A DNA stretch of 64,000 nucleotides from Cunninghamia lanceolata (taxonomy: Eukaryota > Streptophyta > Pinopsida > Cupressales > Cupressaceae): contig BSBN01001017.1 in NCBI GenBank assembly GCA_027924645.1, positions 13,248,501-13,312,500 of the forward strand. The letters run 5' to 3'. This document shows positions 1 through 13,362 of this stretch, one piece after another (within the stretch, counting starts at the first letter, position 1; every line of letters begins with the position of its first letter). A program made the position numbers and the translations under genes. The notes under the pieces are model-generated. The model had not been told where the DNA came from and did no database searches. It saw only the letters and a program-made list of their open reading frames with translations.

Positions 1-3000
1 GTTATGATGCGAATTAATATCATCATGTGTCATTTGAATTGTGGTGGTTGAATTCAGATAAAAGTTGTTATGATATTGTTTCAAGAGCAGAGACAGTGTA
101 GTACTACTCACTTCAAGTACCCTACTACGCCGTGATTCTCTGACTCTTTGTGTGTGTTGGCATATATGTGTTTGATTTTATACAACCAATTGCTCAAATG
201 CAGGTTGCAGGTATCGAACCTTGACTCCACCTGATATAGCAGGTTTGAGTGGGTTCTTACACCAATGGCTATCAGTGATGGGAGATAATGCGAGGTCTAT
301 TCCACTAGGTTGGTCCTTGTCTTCTATTGTTGTCTTGAATCGTGGTCTTGCCTTGTTATGTTGGTTATCTCGTGTTGTGATGTATGGTCAAGTCGTGTTA
401 ATAATGCACATGTGTGTGGTTGGGAAATACTTTAATGATTTATTATTAATAATGCTCCTATTTTGGATTATTGGATAATATTTGTTTTGGTTTAGAGCTT
501 GGGTTGATACCTTGGTTAAATTTTATGATGATCTAGAATTAATTATCTCTGGTCCAAGAATATGTGTGTTATAAATTGGAGTTCGGGTAATTAGTATATT
601 TTGGTTATGTATTAATGGTTGTTGGTTATCGGATATGATTGGAGATTTGGGAATTCTTCTTTTAGAGTAAGAATTTAAAATTAGTTTGAGGAGTGGGATG
701 CTGAGTAACGGATGCATGTCTACATTAATTTTGAGCTAAACCATTTTATTTTAGGGGATTTTAGATCTGAGAAGGGGGTTGGAAAGAGAAAGGTAGAAAT
801 TGGAGGCTTCAGATCAAATTCATTCTGGGTATGTTCTGCATAATTTTGTTTGAGTTTCATTGTGTTGGATAAACTAATGCTTCTTCCTTGTGTTTTTGAA
901 TCAATTAGTCTGAGGTTGTGTTCTAGATTGCTTGCTGCCTTCTTCCATTTTGATTTCTGTAGCTGATCTTCCAGGGAAATTTCTTAAATCAAAATTGTGG
1001 CATTCTTGGATCCCTTGTGTCGATTCAAACCTCATTCAGTTGTGTTGTTTTAATCTCTGGATGCTCTTGTTGATTTCCCATCTTGGCATTCCTACATTGG
1101 TTGCTAAGTCTTCTTTGGAGGGATTTTGTCATCAGTCATAGGGCCTTATCTGTGTTCTTTTTGCCATGATCAGGATTTCAATTTGAACATGGTATGTGGT
1201 TCCCCCTATTGTCTTGCCTCTCATCCATTTGGATATAGCTAGTCATAGAAACCTTGGATCTCTATTTGTTGAAGGCACTGCATGCCTCTGTTCTTATTCA
1301 AACTCTTAATTCTTCTGGGCATATTCGAGTCAATTTACTATTTCATGGTTACCTGTGAACTTTTCAAGATGAATTCTTTCTTTGTGGCCCTTATTAACAA
1401 AAATAAAATTTATTACTCTTGGAATCTTTATGCAAAGGCAAGTTCAATTTCATTAGCGTACTATCTCCATGTTCTATGGTAGCGCCCAACATTATGGTTT
1501 GCTCTATAGTAGTTGTTTTAATCTACTTGATACCCAATACCTCTGAAATTTTAACTATCTCAAGAAGCATTTGTCAGCTATGATAGGCCTTCCCATTCCT
1601 AAATTTTCTATATGCATGATACGCTGTCATATTCATATGAAAGTCTTAATCCTTCTTTGCATTGATACTACAATACAAACACTATTTGTAAACTTTTCAT
1701 TGCTACGCCATACTCAACGGTCACCATCTTGATACAATATTCTTGTTAAATAAATGGCTACATTCCCCCTACCCCTAGCTACAAAAATCTCTTATAATCA
1801 CAATGCCCTATTTTAATCATCATGTCTTCTATCTGTGGCATCATTCTTCCTGGAGGATTTAATCCATTAGGGAACACTTCCTGTTTTGTGGTCTAGGTGT
1901 TTAATATCTATCTCTTGATAAATTTATTAGCATGATTCTATTTTATTGATATCCTATTTTATGTTTAAAAAGAATTTCTTAGATTCTTTCCTTGGCATCT
2001 TCAATTTTTCCCTTACATTTTGGAACACCTTAGACTTTACCGTCATTTTCTCAACATGGATAGTTCCTTGCCAATCTCGTTTCCTTTGATAGACTCCTCG
2101 GACTTAATCCTGTATGTTTTGATCTCTTTTCATAGGTGAACGTTATACTTATATGTTTATAGAAATATGTTCTAATGGATCTGGTAAATAGTATGATATC
2201 TTTCTTATACTACGCTTTCTTTACAAACAATTTGGTGGGAATCAAATATCATCGTAGAGGTATGTAAAAGACTTCATTATTATGGGTTCCAAATCAGTTA
2301 ATAATTTGTTATCTATTCTTAGTATCATGTTTATCAACATATGATCTTGTATCATTACTGATATTTTAGTTTTGGGTGGTATAGCGAGATATCTGCATTA
2401 CACTAACCAAAAGCTTCATAGTTATCATATGTCAAAGTCTCGGTCTTAGACCATCCTTTGTTTGGCACTATGCATTGGTATGATCATCTCTGCCAAATAG
2501 TCACCACAATATTATTTTTGATTGATTTGGGTATGATGAATAAAGAATAATATTTTTTGTAGATGGCATTTATGTTACGAGTCTATTGTTTTGGTAGATG
2601 GCATTCTAAGCTTTGTGTGTCTTTTCTATTGAGTGGCTTGGTTAGGAAGCCTTAGTCTTTGGGTTTGATGTGTTCCATGCTAGTTGATGAGTTCGTAGGT
2701 GTCGTTGGGAGTCATTATGTTGTGAGTTAGGTTTTAATCAAGTTCCTTAGTTTCTGGTGATAGAACCGTATCATTAAAGCCTTTAGTTTTGTAGAAGGGA
2801 TCTTAATTATGACTTTGTAGGATAGTGAAGGTTGTTTAGATGTTGGTTAGAAGACTTTCACAATTCTTTGTTATTGGGAATATCCTTAGGTTTGAGGAAT
2901 GCATAAGCTTAACATTGTGTATTAGTAGAGTAGAGGTTTAACACCGTTGGATCTCTAGTCAATGAGATATTGATTTGGGGAAAATATCATTCTTTTAGGA

Positions 3001-5406
3001 AACAAATACACTTTCATTATAATCACGATTATTGGTAATTCCATATGGTATCTTGATGGTTAGAAATTCAATGTTTTGATTGGTAAGCAAAAGTGGTGAT
3101 ATGTTAAGAATTACTAAGGTTTTAGAAATTGTGAAATGTTGATAGGAAATTAAGCTTATAGAGATGATTAAGGTTATAATTTTGTATTCGAAGTTGTGAT
3201 TTGTATAATGGTTTTGGCATGTGATTGGTCTTGTCAAATTTGAATGTAATTAGAGAAGATGTAGTTATGAATGATGTGGTAGCATGTCATTTAAGCATGT
3301 AAGGGTATATAAAGGTTTAAACTAGTAGATCGTGGTCAATAGTCTAATTCGTTAGAAAATTATGCATTTAAGATATTTATCCTATTTTCATGAAAGTGTT
3401 CGTAGAGTTAGTAGATTGGATGGTGTTTATTGGAAAAGTATTTATGTTGTTTATGTTTGTAAATTGGTTCAATGTCGAAGAAAGATTTTGCTTTTTGATT
3501 CATAGTTGTCTTTGGAAATTTTAGAGTAATTTGTATTAATGTCCTTGTTCCATGAGGCAACAATATTGTGCTTCGAGTATCAATTACCTTGTTAAAATAT
3601 TAATTTGTTTGTCTGGGCTTGTAATATTCTATTTCGTACTTCGTAGATGGTGGATATTATTGTATATGTATTTTCCTCATTTAGATATTTTCATTTTGGA
3701 AAACAAGGTAGTATGTTAGAGGAAATTAAGTGAATTGTTTAGCGAAGGACTTAATTTATAACCTTTCATGTTTCTGTTTAGTTGAGAAATTCGGATATGG
3801 TTGTCTATCTTTGTGTCTTTATTTCCTGGAGGCTACGTTGTCATTTGGGATATTGTTGTGGAAATCGGTGTTTTGTCGTAATTTGGGCAAGTGGTCAAGT
3901 GACTTTTCTTCAAAAGAACTTATAACCTTATCTGTATTTCCACATTTAAAGTCATGAATTTTTAAATTTCATTTTCTCATCTTCCCTCCTTGTCGCATCT
4001 ATATGCTTGTATTGGATCATTATGTTTGCTTTGGGGTGGAGTTTATGTCTATGTTTTGGGTTGTTGGGAAGTAGGAATCTGATGAGATGTCCCAGCCACT
4101 GGTTGTCAATGTGGAAGCGTTAACCTTGTCCTATTATGGTTTCTTTCTTTTTGGTTGTACCTAACTCCAGAGGTGAGGTGTCTTGATCTTTGGCCCAGAT
4201 AGTGGCATGGCAATATAATGGGATATTTGGATTTTCGTATCTTGTAATTAAAGGGGAATGGTCTCTTGGATTCTATACTTGGTCTTGATGGTATTGCTTC
4301 TATTTGGAAGTGTTTATAATGATTTATTGTTGTGGCCTAGAGAAGGGCGTAAGTTATTGCTTGGGTCTGATTTGTGACTTTTATACCTACATGTAGTGGT
4401 ATGTATGATTGACCGGTGAATGCTAAGGGAGTGGCTTTCATGGTGGGGTCGGTGCCTAGTGAGAGGTCACTTGGGTAACCCCATGGAAGTTGTAATCATG
4501 TGGAAAACTTAATAATTTAATCAAGAGGGTTGGGGTAATAAAACATTTAACAAGATAAGTAAGAGACCTCACCCATGCCTTGAGTGCTCTCACAAGATAA
4601 GGATGGGATGAGAAGGCCTGGTTGGCAAGGCCGACCTCCTTGTCTCCATGGGAGGGCCTGTCAGCTCCGCATGTGTCACCCTATGGGGCTGGTGCCTAGG
4701 GAGAGGCTGCTAGGGTAACCATAGATGGGGGCCGGCTTCTAGTGATTGATAGCCTTGGTAACCCATGCTAGGACCATGCGATGACACTCTCCTTACGCAG
4801 TTCTGTTGTTTCTTGGTAGTGCCTCTGGAGTGATGTCTTGTCTTGTGTAGTTTTGTGGATATGGTTGGTTGTGTCAAGTCAGTTGTCATTCTTTTATTGT
4901 TGGATGTTATTTCTTGGCTTAGTGGAATCCTCACCGTTATCTCCTAGCTTGGAGGGGTGGACCTCAGGGTTCCACATGGTTGGGTGGTAGAGCTATCCAT
5001 TGGTCATCTTGGAGATGCGGTTCGTGTCCTGTGCAGAGGTGTTCCAGTTCTAGATTGGTTTCTACCTTCAATGATGTTATATACCTTCATATGTATTCTT
5101 TTGTAAACCGGCACGATTGGTCTTGTAATCTTGCATTGTAACTCTGTAAATAAATTATCTTGCTAATGTAAAAGTTGATCTTATCTGTAGTAGCAGTATA
5201 ATGTATATCACTTGTGTGGTTTCAATGTTCTATTCGCTAATGCAGTTATGTTTCCTTAGAGGAGTTAGAAATGCACATCTCTTCATGTGGTGTATTATGA
5301 TATCTTTGGTTACTGTTATCGCATTTACTTGCTTCAAAAAAAAAAATTTCTGTAAATTTTGCACTGGTTAGTCTAACACTCTAGGGTTGCATGATGGGGC
5401 ATTACA
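1..5406 (+). repeat. 5' LTR of element A (partial)
   Basis: Base 1 aligns with about 7063 in the 3' LTR, so roughly 209 bp are missing at the left. The copy ends in GGGGCATTACA directly before the primer-binding site. It differs from the 3' LTR by scattered, mostly transition, substitutions and small indels, for example near 1715-1730 versus 8770-8785. Short open frames here are not kept between LTR copies and are not genes. Confidence 0.92.
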
Positions 5407-5408
5407 TT

Positions 5409-5422
5409 TGGTATCAGAGCCA
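5409..5422 (+). other. primer-binding site, initiator tRNA-Met type (element A)
   Basis: TGGTATCAGAGCCA begins two bases after the LTR end. It matches the complement of the 3' end of plant initiator tRNA-Met, the standard primer for minus-strand synthesis in many plant LTR retrotransposons. Confidence 0.93.
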
Positions 5423-6835
5423 AGTTTAAACACTGGGTAGTCTGGTTACAATTGAGCCCATTATGTGACCTAGTGCTTAAACTCTATAGATTAACTATAT
5501 CCCAGATTGCAACACTGAGACCTCTGGATAGTTGTTGTTGCCCTAGGTTAAACGATCTTCTCATTGTAGTGAGTTGGTATGAAAGTTGATAAGTTTATAG
5601 CCTTGCTCTTTAAGAAATGAATGCTTTATGCTACTTATGTGACTGCTATGTTCTTTCTCCTTCTTCTCTAGAAATGTGATGTTACATCTAACAATATGTT
5701 CTCCCTGCATGTTAATGCATCTAATCATCTGGTGGCATCATTCATCATGAGTTATGTGGTTATGTGATGTTGACATCTTTACTTGGTTGCTTGGAAATCT
5801 ATGTCTAACCCCTAGATGGTCATGATCTCTTATACAAGAATTGTTGTAATCATTGCATATGCCTATGTAAGAACTGTATGAGGGAGATCAAATGAGAGCT
5901 GGGGTTGGGCCTATGAGATCAGGTATGTGATGATGTAAGTCAATTATAGTTTGAATTATTCCTATATGTAATATCATATATATCTTCATGTATAAGGAAG
6001 CAATTGCATATCTCCGTAGTTTAGTAGAAAGAAATTGTATTGTATTAGAGATAGAAGTTGTTTAGATAAGAGGATGTAGATCTAACGTAGTTGTTTGAGT
6101 GTTGGTGTACATTCTCTAACACATTCTGGATCTTGTGTCCTTGAGTGTTGTGAAGCGGATACTCCCTTTTTGTGGCTAAAATTAGTCACATCGTGATGTG
6201 GAATTGTTGTAATTTGGTTGTTTTGAAAATTTTGACAGTTGTTTCATGTGTAGTGAGAGGGGTTAACAGTGAGTTTTCTTCTTTTGAACCTTCGTATGTC
6301 AAGAATGGCCACCAAGACTCTTTTCTTTATCCTTGATTTATTGAAATTTGCTGACACTTTGTGATTTGAAGTTGGAGTTGATTGTTCTTCCCATGTGGGT
6401 TTGTATCTATTCTTAAATTTTCTATGGTGGATATTCCAAATGTTGGATTCTGTTGGCCCCAGTTGTGGTAAGTGTTGTTTCTATCATGTTCATTTCGAAC
6501 CTCTGATAGTATGTTCAAGGGAGGACTCCACAGAGAATTGCACTTTGCATGATTTGTAATTAGTGAAAATAATAAATGAGATATTTTCCTTTCCTTGGTT
6601 ATATGTGACTGCAATTCTTTGGATTGTATGAGATTCCTAAAAAGTGTAATTAGTTATGAGTAGATCACAGGATGCACCATAAAGGTAAAGAATTGATGTT
6701 TCTCTTGTCTTTTATTGAACATTTGTGCTTGATTTATGAACAATTATTTATTATGGATGAGAATGTTGGCAATGGACTATGACAATGTTAATATGTTATG
6801 TTTTACCCTGATCTGTGACTTCCAGGAGTAAGTCA

Positions 6836-6853
6836 AGTTTTAGGGGGGGAGGA
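6836..6853 (+). other. polypurine tract of element A
   Basis: A purine-rich run containing TAGGGGGGGAGGA abuts the TGTAG start of the 3' LTR, the expected place for the plus-strand primer. Confidence 0.85.
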
Positions 6854-9800
6854 TGTAGTGCCCCCTCATCGTTGTCTTGTGATAGCAGTGGTTCTGCATT
6901 ACTCTCTATCAATTGGTGACAGTTGTTAGTCATTCATTGCATTGATTCAGTTCTGAGACATTTGATTAGTAGGTTATGATTTATGTTTATTTTGATGAAC
7001 TATGTTTGACTGATATAATTAGACATGTGTTATGAGTTTATGATGGCACTACTGTTATTTCAGTTATGGTGCGAATTAATATCATCATGTGTCATTTGAA
7101 TTGTGGTGGTTGAATTCAGATAAAAGTTGTTATGATATTGTTTCAAGAGCAAAGACGGTGTAGTACTACTTGCTCCGAGTACCCTACTACGCCACGATTC
7201 TTTGACTCTCTGTGTGTGTTGGCATATATGTGTTTGATTTTATACAACCATTTGCTCAAATGCAGGCTGTAGGTACCGAACCTCAACTCCACCTGATATA
7301 GCAGGTTCAAGCAGGTTCTTACACCAATGGATATTAGTGATGGGAGATAATGCAAGGTCTATTCCACTAGGTCGGTCCTTGTCTTCTGTTGTTGTCTCGA
7401 ATTGTGGTCTTGCCTTGTTATGTTGGTAATCTCGTGTTTTGATGTATGGTCGAGTCGTGTTAATTATTCACATGTGTGTGGTTGGGAAATACTTTAATGA
7501 TTTATTATTAATAATGCTCCTATTTTGCATTATTGGATAATATTTGTTTTGGTTTAGAGCTTGGGTTGACACCTTGGGTAATTTTTATGATGATCTAGAA
7601 TTAATTATCTGTGGTCCAAGAATATGTTTGTCATAAATTGGAGTTTGGGTAATTAGTATATTTTGGTTATGTATTAATGGTTGTTGGTTGTTAGATATGA
7701 TTGGAGATTTGGGAATTCTTCTTTTAGAGTAAGAATTTAAAATTAGTTTGAGGAGTGGGATGCTGAGTAATGGATACATGTCTGCATTAATTTTGAGCTG
7801 AACCATTTTATTTTGGGGGATTTTGGATCTAAGAGGGGGGTTGGAAAGAGAAAGGCAGAAATTGGAGGATTTAGATCAAATTCGTTCTGGGTATGTTCTA
7901 CATAATTTTGTTTGAATTCGTTGTGTTAGATAAAATAATGCTTCTTCCTTGTGTTTTTGAATCAATTAGTTGGAGGTTGTGTTCCAGATTGCTTGTTGCC
8001 TTCTTCCATTTTGATTTCTATAGCTGATCTTCCATGAAAATTTCTTAAATCAAAATTGTGGCATTCTTGGATCCCTTGTGTCGAGTCAAACCTCATTCAG
8101 TTGTGTTGTTTTAATCTCTGGATGTTCTTGTTGATTTCCCATCTTGGCATTCCTACATTGGTTGCTAAGTCTTCTCTAGAGGGATTTTGTCATTAGTCAT
8201 AGGGCCTTATCTGTGTTCTTTTTGCCATGGTTGGGATTTCAATTTGAACTTGGTATGTGGTTCCCCCTATTGTCTTGCCTATCATCCATTTGGATATAGC
8301 TAGTCATAGAAACCTTGGATCTCTATTTGTTGAAGGCACTGCATGCCTCTATTCTTATTCAAACTCTTAATTCTTCTGGGCATATTCGAGTCAATTTACT
8401 ATTTCATGGTTACCTGTGAACCTTTCAAGATGAATTCTTTCTTTGGGGCCCTTGTTAACAAAAATAAAATTTATTACTCTTGGAATCTTTATGCAAAGGC
8501 AAGTTCAATTTCATTAGCATACTATCTCCATGTTCTATGGTAGCGCCCAACATTATGGTTTGTGCTATAGTAGTTGGTTTAATCTACTTGATACCTAATA
8601 CCTCTAAAATTTTAACTTTCTCAAGAAGCATTTGTCAGCTATGATAGGCCTTCCCATTCCTAAATTTTCTGTATGCATGATACGCTGTCATATTCATACG
8701 AAAGTCTTAATCCTGCTTTGCATTGTTACTACAATACAAACACTATTTTTAAACTTTTCATTGCTGTGCCATACTCAGCACCATCTTGATACAATATTCT
8801 TGTTAAATAAATGGCTACATTCCTCCTACCCCTAGCTATAAAAATCTCTTATAATCACAATGCCCTGTTTTAATCGTCCCGTCTTCTATCTGCGGCATCA
8901 TGCTTCCTGGAGGATTTAATCCATTAGGGAACACTTCATGTTTCATGGTCTAGGTGTTTAATATCTATCTCTTGATAAATTTATTAGCATGATTCTATTT
9001 TATTGATATCCTGTTTTATGTTTAAAAAGAATTTCTTAGATTCTTTCCTTGGCATCTTCAATTTTTCCCTTACATTTTGGAATACCTTAGACTTTACAGT
9101 CATTTTCTCAACATGGATAGTTCCTTGCCAATCTCTTTTCCTTCAATAGACTCCTCGGAGTTAATCTTGTATGTTTCGATCTCTTTTCATAGGTGAATGT
9201 TATACTTATATGTTTATAGAAATATGTTCTAATGGATCTTGTAAACAGTATGATATCTTTCTTATACTACGCTTTCTTTACAAACAATTTGGTGGGAATC
9301 AAATATCATCGTAGAGGTATGTAAAAGACTTCATTATTATGGGTTCTAAATCAGTTAATAATTTGTTATCTATTCTTAGTATGATGTTTATCAGCATATG
9401 ATGTTGTATCATTATTGATATTTTAGTTTTGGTTGGTATAGCGAGATATCTGCATTACACTAACCAAAAGCTTCATAGTTATCATATGTCAAATTCTCGG
9501 TCTTAGACCATCCTTTGTTCGGCACTATGCATTGGTATGATCATCTCTGCCAAATAGTCACCACAATATTATTTTTGATTGATTTGGGTATGATGAATAA
9601 AGAATAATATTTTTCGTAGATGGCATTTATGTTACGAGTCTGTTGTTTTGGTAGACGGCATTCTAAGCTTTGTGTGTCTTTTCTATCGAGTGGCTTGGTT
9701 AGGAAGCCTTAGTCTTTGGGTTTGATGTGTTCCATGCTAGTCGATGAGTTCGTAGGTGTCACTGGGAGTCGTTATGTTTTGGGTTGGGTTTTAATCAAGT

Positions 9801-12444
9801 TCCTTAGTTTCTGGTGATAGAACCATATCATTAAAGCCTTTAGTTTGTGTAGAAGGGATCTTAATTATGACTTTGTAGGATGGTGAAGGTTGTTTAGATG
9901 TTGGTTAGAAGACTTTCACAATTCTTTGTTATTGGGAATATCCTTAGGTTTGAGGAACGAATAAGCTTAACGTTGTGTATTAGTAGAGTAGAGGTTTAAC
10001 ACCGTTGGATCTCTAGTCAATGGGATATTGATTTGGGGAAAATCTCATTCTTTTAGGAAACAAATACACTTTCATTATAATTACAATTATTGGTAATTCC
10101 ATATGGTATCTTGATAGTTAGAAATTCAATGTTTTGATTGGTAAGCAAAAGTGGTGATATTTAGGAATTACTTGGGTTTTAGAAATTGTTAAATGTTGAT
10201 AGGAAATTAAGGTTATAGAGGTGATTAAGGTTATAATGTTGTATTTGAAGTTGTGATTTGTATGATAGTTTTGGCATGTGATTGGTCTTGTGAAATTTGA
10301 ATGTAATTTAAGATGTAATTATGAATGATGTGGTAGCATGTCATTTAAGCATGTAAGGGTATATAAATGTTTAAACTAGTAGATTGTGGTCAATAGTCTA
10401 ATTCATTAGAAAATTATGCATTTAAGATATTTATCCTATTTTCATGAAAGTGTTCATAGAGTTAGTAGATTGGATGGTGTTTATTGGAAAAGTATTTATG
10501 TTGTTTATGTTTGTAAATTGGTTCAATATCAAAGAAAGATTTTTCTTTTTGATTCATAGTTGTCTTTGGAAATTTTAGAGTAATTTGTATTAATGTCCTT
10601 GTTCCATGAGGCAACAATATTGTGCTTCGAGTATCAATTAATTTGTTTGTCCGGGCTTGTAATATTCTATTTCGTGCTTCGTAGACAGTGGATATTATTG
10701 TATATGTATTTTCCTCATTTAGATATTTTCTTTTCAGAAAACAAGGTAGTATGTTAGAGGAAATTAAGTGAATTGTTTAGCGAAGAACTTAATTTATAAC
10801 CTTTCATGTTTTTGTTTAGTTGAGATATTCAGATATGGTTCTCCATCTCTGTGTCTTTATTTCCTGGAGGTTACGTTGTCATTTGGGATATCATTGTGGA
10901 AATCGGTGGTTTGTCGTAATTTGGGCAAGTGGTCAAGTGGCTTTTCTTCGAAAGAAGTTATAACCTTATTTGTATTTCCACATTTAAAGTTATGAATTTT
11001 TAAATCTCATTTTCTCATCTTCCCTCCTTGTTGCATCTATATGCTTGTATTGGATCATTGTGTTTTCTTTGGGGTGGAGTTTATGTCTATGTGTTGGGTT
11101 GTTGGGAAGTAGGAATCTGGTGAGATGTCCCAGCCACTAGTTGTCAATGTGGAAGCATTGACCTTGTCTGATTATGGTTTCTTTATTTTTGGTTGTACCT
11201 AACTCCAGAGGCGAGATGTCTTGATCTTTGGCCCAGATAGTGGCATCGCAATATAATGGGATATCTGGATTGTCGTATCTTGTAATGAATGGGGAAGGGT
11301 CTCTTAGATTTTGTACTTGGTCTTGATGGTATTGCTTCTATTTGGAAGAGTTTATAAGGATTTATTGTTGTGGCCTAGAGAAGGGCGTAAGTTATGGTTG
11401 AGGTCTGATTTGTGACTTTTATACCTGCATGTGGTGGTATGTATGATTGACCAATGAACACTAAGGGAGTGGCTTTCATGGTGGGGCCAGTGCCTAGTGA
11501 GAGGTCGCCTGGGTAACCCCATGGAAGTTGTAATCATGTGGAAAACTTAATAATTTAATCAAGAGGGTTGGGGTAATAAAACATTTAACAAGATAAGTAA
11601 GAGACCTCACCCATGCCTTGAGTGCTCTCACAAGCTAAGGATGGGATGAGAAAGCCTGGTTGGCAAGGCTGACCTCCTTGTCTCCATGGGAGGACCTGTC
11701 AGCTCCGCATGTGTCACCCTATGGGGCCGATGCCTAGGGAGAGGCTGCTAGGGTAACCATAGATGGGGGCCGGCTTCTGGTGATTGATATCCTAGGTAAC
11801 CCATGCTAGGACCATGCAATGACACCCTCCTTACGCAGTTCTGTTGTTTCTTGGTAGTGCCTCTGGAGTGATGTCTTGTCTTGTACAGTTTTTTGGATAT
11901 GGTCGGTTGTGTCAAGTCAGTTGTCGTTCTTTTATTTTTGGATGTTATTTCTTGGCTTAGTGTAATCCTCGTCGTTATCTCCTAGCTCAGAGGGGTGGAC
12001 CTCAGGGTTCCACATGGTTGGGTGGTAGAGCTATCCATTGGTCATCTTGGAGATGCAGTTCGTGTCCTGTGCAGAGGTGTTCCAGTTCCAGATTGCTTTC
12101 TACCTTCAGTGATGTTATATACCTTCATATGTATTCTTTTGTAAACTGACACGATCGGTCTTGTAATCTTGCATTGTAACTCTGTAAATAAGCTATCTTG
12201 CTAATGTAAAAGTTGATCTTATTTGTAATAGTAGTATAATGTATATCACTTGTGTGGTTTCAATGTTCTATTCGCTAATGTAGTTATGTTTCCTTAGAGG
12301 AGTTAGAAGTGCACATCAATTCATGTGGTGTATTATGATATCTTTGGTTACTGTTATTGCATTTACTTGCTTCAAAAAAAAATATTTCTATAAATTTTAC
12401 ACTGGTTAGTCTAACACTCTAGGGTTGCATGACGGGGCATTACA
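6854..12444 (+). repeat. 3' LTR of element A (5591 bp)
   Basis: A complete LTR, TGTAGTGCCCC to GGGGCATTACA. It contains a GC-richer block at about 11460-12060 with repeated GGGGCCGGTGCC-like and GGTAACCC-like modules that also occurs in the LTRs of B. Bases after the LTR read CATAA, the expected right target duplication, but its partner is outside the window. Confidence 0.92.
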
Positions 12445-12993
12445 CATAATTACTACTCTACTTGCTAATGATGTATATATACATGTGGGCATTTTCTCTT
12501 GTAGACGTATGCGATGCTGAGTGGATATTTTGTATAGAGATAGTAATTAGAATGATTATAGTCATCCACTCTATCCAACATTGTTGTGAAGTTTTCCTCC
12601 AGAGATAGTAAACTTATATACATGTGTATTAATATGTTTCTTATTAAATGCTTTTCTAGTTACTACACACCATTGGGTGTGCCCAACACTCACACCACCT
12701 CTTTGAAGGATGCTTGCATATACATTCTGCTTGAATCAGTTGTTCATTCATCTAGTTAAGATGAGATAGACAAAAAATAAATGCCACCTTTTATTGATAA
12801 TAGAAATTTGATCAAATTAAACTTTCTAACAAAAGACTAAAGTATCATATCCCAAACCAACAATTGCTTGTACAAATAAAAAAGTAAAAAAATTGATGTA
12901 CTATGTAATGCTAAACAAAGCAAAACAAAACCACCTCAAAACATGCAATAAAAACTTAGCTAAATAATAACTCTTATTCTAAATTGCAATGAA

Positions 12994-13078
<85 letters not shown>

Positions 13079-13357
13079 ATCATAATTTTTTAAATAAAAT
13101 CACAATGTTAAAAAGGAGGATCACATAGGGGAAGATAATAGAGGAGAAATTAAATGAATTAACCCTCATTTATTGAAAGGAGGATCATATAAAAGAAGAG
13201 AATAAATAAGAAATTAAAATGAATTAACTATTATTATTAAAAAGTTATTATTATCATATTTTACAATTTATTCTAAGATAAAGAAACCACATGCACTTAA
13301 GATTACCTTGATCGTCTTGCATCATTATATTATGATGTCAACCATAGATGATGAAAG
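12445..13357. other. spacer between elements A and B
   Basis: AT-rich DNA without a supported gene. It holds a long TA microsatellite and otherwise nothing recognised. It is the ancestral locus into which B inserted. Confidence 0.6.
12995..13072. repeat. (TA)n microsatellite, about 39 units
   Basis: Uninterrupted alternating TA over 78 bp. Confidence 0.97.
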
Positions 13358-13362
13358 TGCTC
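13358..13362 (+). repeat. left target-site duplication TGCTC of element B
   Basis: TGCTC precedes the TGTAG start of the 5' LTR and recurs at 40932-40936 directly after the 3' LTR, 27.6 kb away. The perfect 5-bp match proves that both LTRs and all between them belong to one insertion plus later nested events. Confidence 0.93.

Larger units (their letters stand above)
5407..6853 (+). other. internal domain of element A, non-coding
   Basis: This holds 1.45 kb between the LTRs with no gag, protease, integrase or reverse-transcriptase signature in any frame. It aligns over much of its length with the interior of element B (17825-19305), for example just after the primer site, around 5580-5640, and in the last 700 bp. 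Retention of non-coding sequence in two diverged subfamilies suggests cis functions such as packaging or dimerisation, which is inference. Confidence 0.8.
1..12444 (+). mobile_element. LTR retrotransposon A, non-autonomous, LARD-like (5' end outside window)
   Basis: Two near-identical copies of a 5.4-5.6 kb sequence (1-5406 and 6854-12444) flank a 1447-bp interior. The LTR ends are TGTAGTGCCCC and GGGGCATTACA, imperfect inverted repeats with the usual TG...CA termini. A primer-binding site follows the left LTR and a polypurine tract precedes the right one, which sets plus orientation. The interior has no gag or pol reading frame, so the element would depend on proteins made elsewhere. Very long LTRs with a non-coding interior resemble the LARD class, though here the interior is unusually short relative to the LTRs. 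About 209 bp of the 5' LTR lie before the window, so the left target duplication cannot be checked. Confidence 0.9.

Noticed and set aside
221..478. Open frame starting MTPPDIAGLSGFLHQW and similar frames at 19706-20047
   Set aside because: The frames lie in LTRs, are interrupted in the other LTR copies, and match no protein family; similarity between A and B is at DNA level.
4710..4934. Minus-strand frames of about 60-75 codons in the GC-richer LTR block (also 11352, 16890, 22689)
   Set aside because: They fall on shared GC-rich repeats, differ in frame and extent between copies, and show no domain.
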